DNA of 64,000 bases. Source: Chitinophagaceae bacterium. GTDB taxonomy: Bacteria; Bacteroidota; Bacteroidia; Chitinophagales; Chitinophagaceae. Shown piece after piece: positions 8,281 to 15,848 of the stretch (positions are counted from its first letter, which is position 1; every line of letters starts with the position of its first letter). Below the pieces are notes generated by a model that was not told where the DNA came from, searched no databases, and saw only the letters and a program-made list of their open reading frames with translations. The stretch covers positions 1 through 64,000 of the forward strand of contig JADKJI010000027.1 in the NCBI GenBank assembly GCA_016721085.1, in the 5' to 3' direction. A program made the translations under genes and the position numbers.

Positions 8281-9585
8281 ATGTCGTTCGACACTTCATT
8301 AGAATTCGCTAAGGATTTAGATTCGAAAGATGAGCTGAGGCATTTTCGCAATCAGTTTATAATACCTGTAGAGAATGGAAAAGAGCAAGTATACTTTCTT
8401 GGTAATTCTTTAGGGTTGCAACCAAAAACTACAGCAGCTGCAATACAGGAAGTATTGGATCAATGGGCTTCCTTTGGGGTTGAAGGTTTTTTTAAAGGAA
8501 GAAATCCTTGGTTGCAGTATCACGACCAGTTAACTAAACCATTGGGTAATATAGTTGGGGCACTGCCTTCAGAGATTGTAGTTATGAACCAACTGTCAGT
8601 AAACCTGCATTTGATGCTGGTGAGTTTTTATCGCCCTTCTGGAAAAAGGAATAAGATATTATGTGAAGCAAAAGCATTTCCCAGTGATCAGTATATGTTT
8701 GAAACGCATGTGAAACATTTGGGACTTGATCCTGATGAAGTAGTGATAGAGGTGTCACCAAGGGAAGGAGAGTTTACTTTAAGAACAGAAGATATAGTTG
8801 CAGCCATTGAGAAAAATAAAGATGAACTGGCATTGGTACTTTTTAGCGGTCTTAATTACTACACGGGTCAGGTTTTTGATATGCCTGCCATTACCAAGGC
8901 AGGACAAAAAGCTGGAGCTATTGTGGGATTTGATTTGGCACATGCGGCCGGAAATATTCCACTGCAGTTGCATGATTGGAATGTAGATTTTGCCTGCTGG
9001 TGCAATTATAAATATCTGAATGCGGGTCCCGGAGCCATAGGCGGAGTATATATCCACGAACGTTATCATACCGATAGCAGTATTCATCGTTTCGCTGGAT
9101 GGTGGGGGTATGAGAAAGAAACCCGTTTCCAGATGGCCAAGGGCTTTCAACCCATTCAATCTGCTGAAGGATGGCAATTGAGTACACCTTCTCTATTGCT
9201 ATATGCATCACTAAAAGCCTCCTTATCAATTTTTGAAGAAGCGGGAATAGAGAGGTTACATGAAAAAAGAAAAGCGCTCAACGCTTATCTATGGCAGGTG
9301 CTTAAAATGTAAATCGAATCCACTAAAGTTCCACAAATAAAATTCATCACACCCGAAGAAGAATCTTCAAAGGGCTGCCAGATATCCATGCTCATGCTAT
9401 CTAACGGCAAAGCCATCTACGACGCTCTAATGGAGAAAGGATTTTTTGTTGATTGGCGTGAGCCTGATGTTATACGATTGGCGCCGGTGCCGCTATATAA
9501 TAGGTTTGAGGAGGTTTGGAGGCTTGGGGAGGAGTTAAGAAGTTCAATAGGTTCAATAGGTTCCATAGGGCCTACTAATAGTTAG
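8281..9585 (+). CDS. kynU: kynureninase, interrupted by one in-frame TAA
   Basis: A PLP enzyme that splits L-kynurenine to anthranilate and alanine in tryptophan breakdown or quinolinate synthesis. Visible are YFLGNSLGLQPK, EGFFKGRNPWLQYHD, FDLAHAAGN with Asp218 and His221, and CNYKYLNAGPGAIGG with the PLP lysine at residue 244; HRFAGWWGYEKETRF is typical too. TAA at 9310-9312 stops the frame after 343 residues, but the same frame continues through IKFITPEEES, GCQISMLML and GFFVDWREPDVIRLAPVPLY, the normal C-terminal domain, to 9585. A single substitution or a pair of indels would explain it. The last residues (SSIGSIGSIGPTNS) come from the adjoining repeat. Family certain; whether the stop is real is unknown. 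Confidence 0.88.
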
Positions 9586-9730
9586 TTGTAAGTTGATGAT
9601 AGTTTTTTAACCGCAGAGGCGCAGAGACGCAGAGGAATTCCTCCGCGTCTCTGCGCCTCTGCGGTTAAATTTTCCATTAAAAACTGCTACCAACTAGTAG
9701 AACCTATTGAACTTATTGAACATATGGAAC
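9541..9730. repeat. nested inverted repeat: GTTCAATAG arms around a 62-bp palindrome
   Basis: The outer arms are 9541-9570 (words GTTCAATAGGTTCAATAG) and 9698-9730 (AACCTATTGAAC words). Inside, 9607-9668 is a 31+31 bp palindrome with no loop and one mismatch, built from CGCAGAGGCGCAGAGACGC. As RNA it would be a long hairpin; as DNA it could extrude as a cruciform. I recall GCAGAGGCGCAGAG-type repeats from many unrelated bacterial genomes, so the inner part may be a dispersed element inserted into the outer one. The left outer arm encodes the last residues of the kynureninase frame and supplies its stop. Confidence 0.8.
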
Positions 9731-9757
9731 CGCCCTTCCTCTCTTAAACTTTTTAAC

Positions 9758-9765
9758 TATTTTTG
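9758..9765 (+). promoter_or_regulatory. TAnnTTTG -7 box directly before pyrF
   Basis: TATTTTTG matches the Bacteroidota -7 consensus. It ends 4 bp before the chosen ATG of pyrF at 9770, so transcription would begin at or next to the start codon and the mRNA would have almost no leader. No good -33 TTG lies at the normal distance, which lowers confidence. Confidence 0.4.
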
Positions 9766-9769
9766 CTAC

Positions 9770-10594
9770 ATGACCCGCTCCCAACTCATCCATCAAATAC
9801 ATTCCAGGAAATCGTACTTGTGTGTAGGACTCGATTCTGATATTACCAAGATACCAAAGCATTTATTGCAGGAGGTGGATCCTGTTTTCAGTTTTAATAA
9901 AGCTATCATTGATGCTACACGAGATCTTTGTGTGAGTTACAAGATCAATACGGCTTTTTATGAAGCTTTGGGTGTGAAAGGATGGGAAACAATGGAAAAG
10001 ACGGTGAAGTATATCGGAGACCAGCATTTCACCATTGCCGATGCAAAAAGAGGGGATATCGGTAATACTTCCACGCAATACGCGAAAGCATTTTTTGAAG
10101 CACTGCCATTTGATTCTATTACTGTGGCTCCATATATGGGAGCAGATAGCGTTCAGCCTTTTCTGGAGTATGAAGGGAAATGGGCGATTGTTCTGGGATT
10201 GACTTCTAATAAAGGAGCAGCAGATTTCGAAATGAAAAAGTTGGTTGCAGCAGAAGGACAGTCATCCAATTATTTATTCGAACAGGTACTTACAACTGTA
10301 TCAGGGTGGGGTACTCCATCAAACCTTATGTTTGTTGTTGGTGCCACCCAGGCAGAAGCCTTTGTTGCTATTCGTAAAATTACGCCTGATCATTTCTACC
10401 TCGTGCCTGGTGTTGGGGCGCAAGGAGGAAGTCTTAAGGAGATATCTGAAAAGGCCATGATTAAAAATGATGTTGGCTTATTGGTAAATGTGAGCCGGGC
10501 AATTATCTATGCCTCTGATAAAGAGGATTTTGCGGATGAAGCCCGTAAAGTGGCCAAGGAATATCAGTCAGAAATGTCCACTTATTTGGGATGA
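9770..10594 (+). CDS. pyrF: orotidine 5'-phosphate decarboxylase
   Basis: A 274-residue enzyme of the last step of UMP synthesis (OMP to UMP plus CO2) in the cytosol. It belongs to the longer type-2 PyrF subfamily: LCVGLDSDITKIPKHL at the start, FNKAIIDATRDLCVSYKIN, the catalytic IADAKRGDIGNTS, APYMGADSVQPFL, and FYLVPGVGAQGG near the end. ATG at 9770 matches the family N-terminus; upstream in-frame codons lie in the repeat and would add about 20 foreign residues. It stands alone between the kynU repeat and a lipoprotein gene. Very confident. Confidence 0.94.
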   Translation: MTRSQLIHQIHSRKSYLCVGLDSDITKIPKHLLQEVDPVFSFNKAIIDATRDLCVSYKINTAFYEALGVKGWETMEKTVKYIGDQHFTIADAKRGDIGNTSTQYAKAFFEALPFDSITVAPYMGADSVQPFLEYEGKWAIVLGLTSNKGAADFEMKKLVAAEGQSSNYLFEQVLTTVSGWGTPSNLMFVVGATQAEAFVAIRKITPDHFYLVPGVGAQGGSLKEISEKAMIKNDVGLLVNVSRAIIYASDKEDFADEARKVAKEYQSEMSTYLG

Positions 10595-10634
10595 TTTGGC
10601 TTCTTTTTTGCGGTATTGGGAGAAATCCCGAACT

Positions 10635-11144
10635 ATGAAAAAAGTACTCATCTTTTCTACTCTCATAATTTTTGTTGTTGTTTCTTGTAAGAAATCGGAT
10701 CAGGCTTCAAATGAGTCTGCAGGAAACCCTACAGGTTCCGTTAAATTCAATGTGAATAAGGACGTAATTCTTCAGCTAGTGAATGCTGCTAGAACAACAG
10801 GATGCACCTGTGGCACTACCGTAATGGCGCCAGTAACACCTGTTACCTGGAACGATCAACTAGGTAAGGCTGCTTATGACCATAGTGTAGATATGAAAGC
10901 CAATACATATTTCAGTCATACCGCTCTTTCAGGTGCCACTCCCGGACAAAGAATCACTGCTGCAGGCTATCAATGGAAAAGTTTTGGGGAGAATATTGCT
11001 ATGGGATATACAACGGAACAAGCGGTAATGGCAGGATGGTTAAACAGTGAAGGGCATTGCAAGAATATAATGAATGGCGGACTTAAGGAAATGGGAGTAG
11101 GCAGGGAGGCTAACTATTGGACTCAAGTGTTCGCAACCAAATAG
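10635..11144 (+). CDS. CAP-domain (SCP/PR-1-like) lipoprotein
   Basis: A 169-residue exported protein. ATG at 10635 opens a lipoprotein signal peptide ending FVVVSC, the Cys near residue 18, so it is probably anchored in a membrane. The CAP fold follows from about residue 45: LQLVNAARTTGCTCG, VTWNDQLGKAAYDHSVDM, YFSHTALSGATPGQRI, then GENIAMGYTTEQAVMAGWL and SEGHCKNIMNGGLKEMGVG. The His and Glu of the CAP cavity (SHT, GEN) and the second His (GHC) are present. Bacterial CAP proteins are secreted proteins of mostly unknown biochemical role. It begins about 40 bp after pyrF. Family firm, function open. Confidence 0.88.
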   Translation: MKKVLIFSTLIIFVVVSCKKSDQASNESAGNPTGSVKFNVNKDVILQLVNAARTTGCTCGTTVMAPVTPVTWNDQLGKAAYDHSVDMKANTYFSHTALSGATPGQRITAAGYQWKSFGENIAMGYTTEQAVMAGWLNSEGHCKNIMNGGLKEMGVGREANYWTQVFATK

Positions 11145-11249
11145 ATTTAGCACAACCCATTAGCTCATAATATGTGTCTTATTTCTGGATAAACGGTGGA
11201 TATAGTTTTTCATCTATGATTTATCTTGTAGGTTCTAAAACTACCTGCA

Positions 11250-13724
11250 ATGAGAAAAGTCCTCTTCTTACTGGCTTTCTATGCCCCCTTGTTATTGCTA
11301 GCCCAGAACAGTCCCGTTACCAAAGGGAATTATTCTCTGGCAGCCCGATTCTCTCCCAAAAAAGTTGATAAGATGGTTTTTTCGACGAATGTGGATGCGC
11401 ATTGGTTGAAGAAAGCTGATAAGTTCTGGTATATGTATGAAACCAGTGAAGGAAAGAAATGGTATATAGTGGATCCTGCAAAAGCCAGTAAACAATTGCT
11501 TTTTGATAATGAAAAATTGGCCGCAGCTATCACACGAATTGTAAAAGATCCCTTTGATGCACAACATCTCAGTATCGATAGTCTCCAATTCATAAAAGAG
11601 GAGACATGGATTCAGTTTCAAGTGAAAAGTACTGAAGAGATTGAAAAGAAGGATACGACAAAGAAAGGTTCAACACCTGTAAAAGAAAAAAAGACTTTCT
11701 ATTTTGAATATAATTTAGCTACTGGTGAAATCAATGAACTTACCGGTTTCAAACGCCCTATGCGTAAGCCAGGCTGGGCTTCCATCTCTCCTGATAAGAA
11801 GTGGGTTCTTTTCAGCAGAAACTACAATCTCTATTGGATGGATATGGACAATTATACCAAAGCACTCAAAAATGAAGATGATAGTACGATTGTTGAGAAT
11901 AAGATTACATCAGATGGTATAGAAAACTATTCGTATGGTGGTGAATCATTTGGAGAAACAAATGTTGAGAAGGAAAAGAATGCGAAGAAAAGAAAAAGTG
12001 CTTTTGTAATCTGGTCGCCCGATTCTAAGTATTTCACTTTTATAAGAAATGATAATCGTAAGGTAAAAGACCTATGGGTGCTTCATAATGTAACAGATGG
12101 CCGTCCGGCTTTGGAAACATACAAATACCATATGCCTGGTGAGAAAGAGGCTCCTCTTCGTGAGTTATATCTTTTCGATATCAATACCAAACTTCCCAAA
12201 AGGATAAATGCCGAACTTTTCAAAGACCAGGAAATAGGAATTTCCATGAAACCTTTTCTGCAAAAGGAAAGGGATGATGAGTTCAGAGCTACGATATGGG
12301 CTGGAACCAATGACCGATTCTATGTAACAAGAACCAGTCGTGATTTGAAGAAAATAGATATATGTGCTGTTGATGTGAAGTCGGGAGAGTTCAAAGTGTT
12401 GATTGAAGAAAGATTGAATACCTATGTTGAAACAAGAAGGCTTGGTTTGATAAACGATGGTAAGGAATTAGTGCAATGGAGTGAACGCGATGGCTGGGGC
12501 CATTTTTATCTCTATGATGGAGATGGAAAATTGAAAAACCAGATTACCAGTGGAGCATATCATTGTGAAGATATAGTTGGGATAGATGAGAAGGCAAGAG
12601 TACTCTATTTTATGGCCAATGGTAAGGAAGCTGGAGAGGATCCTTACTACCTCCATCTCTATAAAGTAAATCTGGATGGCACCAATCTGAAATTGCTGAA
12701 TCCTGGAGACTTCGACCATAATTTCAGCATGGACGATGATGAGAAGTATTTTGTGAATAATTCTTCCCGTGTCAATTCCGCTCCGAAATCTGCGCTATTT
12801 GATGCTACTGGACGAAAGATCATGGATTTGGAAGCAACAGATCTTAGCAGGCTTTTCGAAGCAGGTTATAAATTCCCTCAACCCTTCAAGGTTAAAGCAG
12901 ACGATGGAATAACAGACCTTTATGGTGTAATGTATAAGCCATTCGATTTCGATTCTACAAAGAAATATCCCATCATAGAATATGTATATCCTGGTCCGCA
13001 AACAGAAGCGGTAAATAAAAGTTTCAGCAGGGGATTGGATAGAACAGATCGTTTGGCACAGTTCGGTTTTATCGTTATTACTATTGGTAATCGCGGAGGA
13101 CATCCAAGCCGAAGCAAATGGTATCATAATTTTGGATATGGCAATCTGCGTGATTATGGATTAGCTGATAAGAAAGCGGCTATTGAGCAACTGGCTGACC
13201 GATATTCATTCGTTGACATCAATCGTGTCGGAATTCATGGACATAGTGGTGGTGGATTTATGAGTACAGCTGCCATGCTGGTTTATCCAGAATTCTTTAA
13301 GGTGGCAGTTTCAAGTGCTGGTAACCATGAGAATAATATTTATAACAGATGGTGGAGTGAAAAACATCATGGTGTAAGAGAGCAGATAAGTGAGAAGAAC
13401 GACACCACCTTCCTTTATAATATAGAGAAGAACTCCGAACTCGCTAAAAACCTAAAAGGCAGGTTAATGCTATCTACAGGGGATGTGGATAATAATGTGC
13501 ATCCAGCTAATACCATAAGAATGGCTAATGCTCTTATCAAAGCCAATAAGCGTTTTGAGTTTGTGATTATGCCTGGTCAACGCCATGGTTTTGGTGATAT
13601 GACTGAATATTTCTTCTGGAAGATGGGAGATTATTTCTGTCAGTGGTTACTGGGAGATTTCTCTCAGCCAATGGATATGATGGAGATGAATAAGGAGGTG
13701 GAGCAGAATGGGAAGAGGAGGTAA
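11250..13724 (+). CDS. S9 family dipeptidyl peptidase IV-like serine peptidase
   Basis: An 824-residue exported enzyme that removes N-terminal dipeptides (usually X-Pro), probably periplasmic. The signal peptide is MRKVLFLLAFYAPLLLLAQ. Residues about 60-560 form the DPPIV N-terminal beta-propeller (SPDKKWVLFSRNYNLYWMD, IWSPDSKYFTFIRNDNRKV). The C-terminal alpha/beta-hydrolase has the nucleophile in GIHGHSGGGF (Ser666), the acid in STGDVDNNVHP and the His in PGQRHGFGD. YPIIEYVYPGPQ and RGGHPSRSKWYHNFG are also typical. An insert of acidic and basic residues occurs near 130-145 (EEIEKKDTTKKG). Length is normal for Bacteroidota homologues. Very confident in family; substrate inferred. Confidence 0.93.
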   Translation: MRKVLFLLAFYAPLLLLAQNSPVTKGNYSLAARFSPKKVDKMVFSTNVDAHWLKKADKFWYMYETSEGKKWYIVDPAKASKQLLFDNEKLAAAITRIVKDPFDAQHLSIDSLQFIKEETWIQFQVKSTEEIEKKDTTKKGSTPVKEKKTFYFEYNLATGEINELTGFKRPMRKPGWASISPDKKWVLFSRNYNLYWMDMDNYTKALKNEDDSTIVENKITSDGIENYSYGGESFGETNVEKEKNAKKRKSAFVIWSPDSKYFTFIRNDNRKVKDLWVLHNVTDGRPALETYKYHMPGEKEAPLRELYLFDINTKLPKRINAELFKDQEIGISMKPFLQKERDDEFRATIWAGTNDRFYVTRTSRDLKKIDICAVDVKSGEFKVLIEERLNTYVETRRLGLINDGKELVQWSERDGWGHFYLYDGDGKLKNQITSGAYHCEDIVGIDEKARVLYFMANGKEAGEDPYYLHLYKVNLDGTNLKLLNPGDFDHNFSMDDDEKYFVNNSSRVNSAPKSALFDATGRKIMDLEATDLSRLFEAGYKFPQPFKVKADDGITDLYGVMYKPFDFDSTKKYPIIEYVYPGPQTEAVNKSFSRGLDRTDRLAQFGFIVITIGNRGGHPSRSKWYHNFGYGNLRDYGLADKKAAIEQLADRYSFVDINRVGIHGHSGGGFMSTAAMLVYPEFFKVAVSSAGNHENNIYNRWWSEKHHGVREQISEKNDTTFLYNIEKNSELAKNLKGRLMLSTGDVDNNVHPANTIRMANALIKANKRFEFVIMPGQRHGFGDMTEYFFWKMGDYFCQWLLGDFSQPMDMMEMNKEVEQNGKRR

Positions 13725-13925
13725 TTAGGGAATTTGATAATTTGATAATTTGAAAATGAGGAAATGAGGAAATATGAAAATGTGAAAATGAATGCCCCCG
13801 AAATACTGCGTGGGGTGAAAATGAGGATCTCGATAATAGGTACTTCATTTCAAGTTATGAACTTATTACTTATTACTTAAAACTTACTACTTAACACTTA
13901 TTAACACTTCCTTAAAACTTTGACT
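13724..13925. repeat. low-complexity spacer of AATTTGATAATTTG and ACTTATTACTTA words
   Basis: Right after the S9 peptidase stop codon the + strand reads as repeated AATTTGATAATTTGAAAATG words (to about 13795). After a short unique part it continues as repeated TTATTACTTAAAACTTACT words (13850-13915) up to the small ORF at 13927. Unlike the other word repeats no clear reverse-complement partner of either arm is present, so this may be a pair of half elements. Confidence 0.5.
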
Positions 13926-13926
13926 T

Positions 13927-14110
13927 ATGGATAAAAGAAGACTTACAATTGTTGGAGTGATGCTGATGCTGAGTGCAGTGAATTATTCCAGGATTAAGGG
14001 GAAGTGAAGAGGTGAGACCTTTATTATTTCTGTCAATATTTGCGATGGGTATTCTGTTTGGTATCTTATTAATTGGTATAATTAATAAATTCCGGAATAA
14101 GAACGAATAG
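13927..14110 (+). CDS. small two-helix membrane protein (one frameshift)
   Basis: ATG at 13927 opens MDKRRLTIVGVMLMLSAV, then stops early at a TGA. If one G of the GGGG run at 13998-14001 is removed the frame continues as SEEVRPLLFLSIFAMG and FGILLIGIINKFRNKNE to TAG at 14108-14110, about 60 residues. Two hydrophobic stretches separated by a short charged loop and flanked by basic residues suggest a small inner-membrane protein. A hairpin terminator follows 38 bp later, which supports a real transcription unit. No homologue is recognised. The frameshift is the main uncertainty. Confidence 0.45.
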
Positions 14111-14147
14111 GGCAATTGAAAAATAGTATTAATATAGTCTGCATAGT

Positions 14148-14190
14148 ACAGGTACACTTCTTATTAAAATAAAAAGTGTACCTGTTTTTA
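14148..14190 (+). terminator. hairpin terminator after the small membrane protein
   Basis: The 12-bp arms ACAGGTACACTT and AAGTGTACCTGT are separated by a 14-nt AT-rich loop and followed by TTTTTA. The gene on the opposite strand ends at 14194, so the site may serve both strands. Confidence 0.7.
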
Positions 14191-14193
14191 ATT

Positions 14194-14610
14194 TTATGGC
14201 TTTTTGGGTTTTCCAGGTTTAAAACTTCCCATTGGCGCTGTGTACCAGCTATGGATTTCATAGGTCAATCGTCCGGAAGCAACAGCTTTATCTGTTTTTA
14301 GTAATTGCTCAACTTCTTCTTTCGATTTACAATCGAAAATGAAAAGACCTTGCCAATCCCCATCGTCACCAAATGGGCCAGCCACTTTTAATTTCCCTTC
14401 ATAATATAATCGGTTGATATTAGCCATATGGGCTTTTTGGATTTCAGCAGCAGTTGCCGAGTCCTGGTTTCTGGTGGGGCCTGATTTTAATAGTACAAAC
14501 CAGTACTCCTTAATATTCATTTCAGCCTCAGCTTTTTTAGGAGCTGTCTTTTTTTGACTATAAGTGGGAAGTGAAAAAGCTATCAATAGTAGTAGTAGTA
14601 TCAGTCGCAT
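14194..14610 (-). CDS. exported YciI-like protein
   Basis: A 138-residue protein with signal peptide MRLILLLLLIAFSLPTYSQ and a YCII-related domain (about residues 33-125): KEYWFVLLKSGPTRNQDSAT, HMANINRLYYEGKLKVAGPF, then WQGLFIFDCKSKEEVEQLL and RLTYEIHSWY. The ferredoxin-like YCII fold has a conserved His (here HMANI) and Asp. Known members are cytosolic, and some are dehalogenases or sensors, so the export signal is a variation seen in Bacteroidota. The tail is basic (KPGKPKKP). TATTTTTG about 10 bp before the ATG could be its -7 box. Function unknown. Confidence 0.82.
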   Translation of the reverse strand: MRLILLLLLIAFSLPTYSQKKTAPKKAEAEMNIKEYWFVLLKSGPTRNQDSATAAEIQKAHMANINRLYYEGKLKVAGPFGDDGDWQGLFIFDCKSKEEVEQLLKTDKAVASGRLTYEIHSWYTAPMGSFKPGKPKKP

Positions 14611-14950
14611 GGCATTTTTTTCAAAAATAAGGAGAAAGCAAGTTCAGTTGAAAGGGCGTATGGTAGAATGGTAGTAAAGTGTGACTAATGGTTTCCTTGG
14701 ATATAGTCTTTATAACCTGATTACCCTCATTGTGGTTTAGAAGATAGTTTTTTTATTGTAATCAATTATTACTGTAAGGATTCGGTATTGCTTCAAGATA
14801 ACCGTCTAAATGTTTACCCTGAATTGATAAATAAATCCCCTTATAATAAACTCCAATTACCCTTGTGAGTAAGGTCATTTAATAGTATCAGGACAATATG
14901 TAGGTTTATATCACCGATTAAGACTCGGTAATCCCTAAAATCCCAACTCT
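14611..14950. other. 340-bp divergent intergenic region
   Basis: This lies between two divergent genes. The left end carries a possible minus-strand -7 box (complement of CAAAAATAA near 14617). The right end has a small stem, ACCGA/TCGGT around 14912-14928, about 45 bp before the next gene. No open frame of useful length, repeat or RNA gene was seen. Confidence 0.4.
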
Positions 14951-14971
14951 ATGAACCCTAAATCCATTACC

Positions 14972-15688
14972 ATGAAAAAATCTACTATTGTATTTGGTCA
15001 GCTATTTCTATTAGGATTCCTTCTTCAATTAAGCATATATGTTACAGCGCAAGCGCCGGTTGCCGGAAAAGCTCCTGGAAAGCCTGTTGTAGTAGATACA
15101 AAAGCGCCTTCTGATTTAAATGTATTGCCATTCAGGTTTATTAATTGTAAAGTGCATATGGAGCACGGTGCAAATAGTGTGCATTGGGGTGTTGCAGACG
15201 AAGCTACCACACAAGTATATGAAGTACAGAAGAGTTCTGATGGTATTGAATTTGTTACCATTGCTACAATAATCCCACGGAGATTCACAACAGATCAGTA
15301 CTATGAGTATAATGATGGTAGCCCTTATACAGGCGCTAACTGGTATCGGGTAAAAGCTGTTGACCAGGATGCGATTGAATATTATAGTCCTATAGTAACA
15401 TTGAAGAATATTGAGATTATGCAAGGAGTTCTTTTATTTCCAACTGTCGTTTCAAAATCTAGTAGCCTGCAGCTTCAACTGAAAGATCAGCCATCCGGTT
15501 GTTTTGAAGTTAAGATCAGCAATAGTTTCGGTTCTTCTGTTTGTAAATATTCTATTTTGCATAAAGCAGGAACCAGTTCTTATCCAATTGAAATGTCAAG
15601 GTTTAGTGCATTAAATCCAGGCATTTACTTCGTAAGTGTGCGTAATGAAAAGGGTAATGTGCAGGTGTTTAGGGTATCAGTTAATTAA
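14972..15688 (+). CDS. exported protein with type IX secretion-like C-terminal sorting domain
   Basis: About 238 residues from the ATG at 14972 (another ATG lies at 14951). The signal peptide is MKKSTIVFGQLFLLGFLL and on to TAQ. A short Pro/Ala-rich segment (APVAGKAPGKPVV) is followed by a fibronectin-like beta domain (INCKVHMEHGANSVHWGVAD, VYEVQKSSDGIEFVTIAT, GANWYRVKAVDQD). The last about 80 residues resemble Por_Secre_tail domains: LLFPTVVSKSSSLQLQL, then LNPGIYFVSVRNEKGNVQVF. That suggests passage through the type IX system and release or surface attachment. No enzymatic domain is visible. A strong terminator follows. Domain architecture fairly sure; role unknown. Confidence 0.7.
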   Translation: MKKSTIVFGQLFLLGFLLQLSIYVTAQAPVAGKAPGKPVVVDTKAPSDLNVLPFRFINCKVHMEHGANSVHWGVADEATTQVYEVQKSSDGIEFVTIATIIPRRFTTDQYYEYNDGSPYTGANWYRVKAVDQDAIEYYSPIVTLKNIEIMQGVLLFPTVVSKSSSLQLQLKDQPSGCFEVKISNSFGSSVCKYSILHKAGTSSYPIEMSRFSALNPGIYFVSVRNEKGNVQVFRVSVN

Positions 15689-15735
15689 TTGTAGACAAGC
15701 TTTCTTCATTTATAATTTTGATCATACCGATTAGG

Positions 15736-15764
15736 GCAGGAACAAAAAGTTCCTGCTTTTTTTT
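15736..15764 (+). terminator. rho-independent terminator
   Basis: The 8-bp stem GCAGGAAC / GTTCCTGC has an AAAAA loop and an eight-T run. It lies about 48 bp after the stop of the T9SS-tail protein gene. Confidence 0.88.
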
Positions 15765-15848
15765 GTTAATAAGGGGTAGTAAGGCTATAGCTTCTGGCAT
15801 GACTTATTTTCTTAAATTACAGTTCATCCCCAAAAAAAGCCCATCACA

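Noticed and set aside
9310..9312. Recoded stop (selenocysteine-like) in kynureninase
   Set aside because: The codon is TAA, not TGA, no SECIS-like hairpin follows, and the enzyme family does not use recoding.
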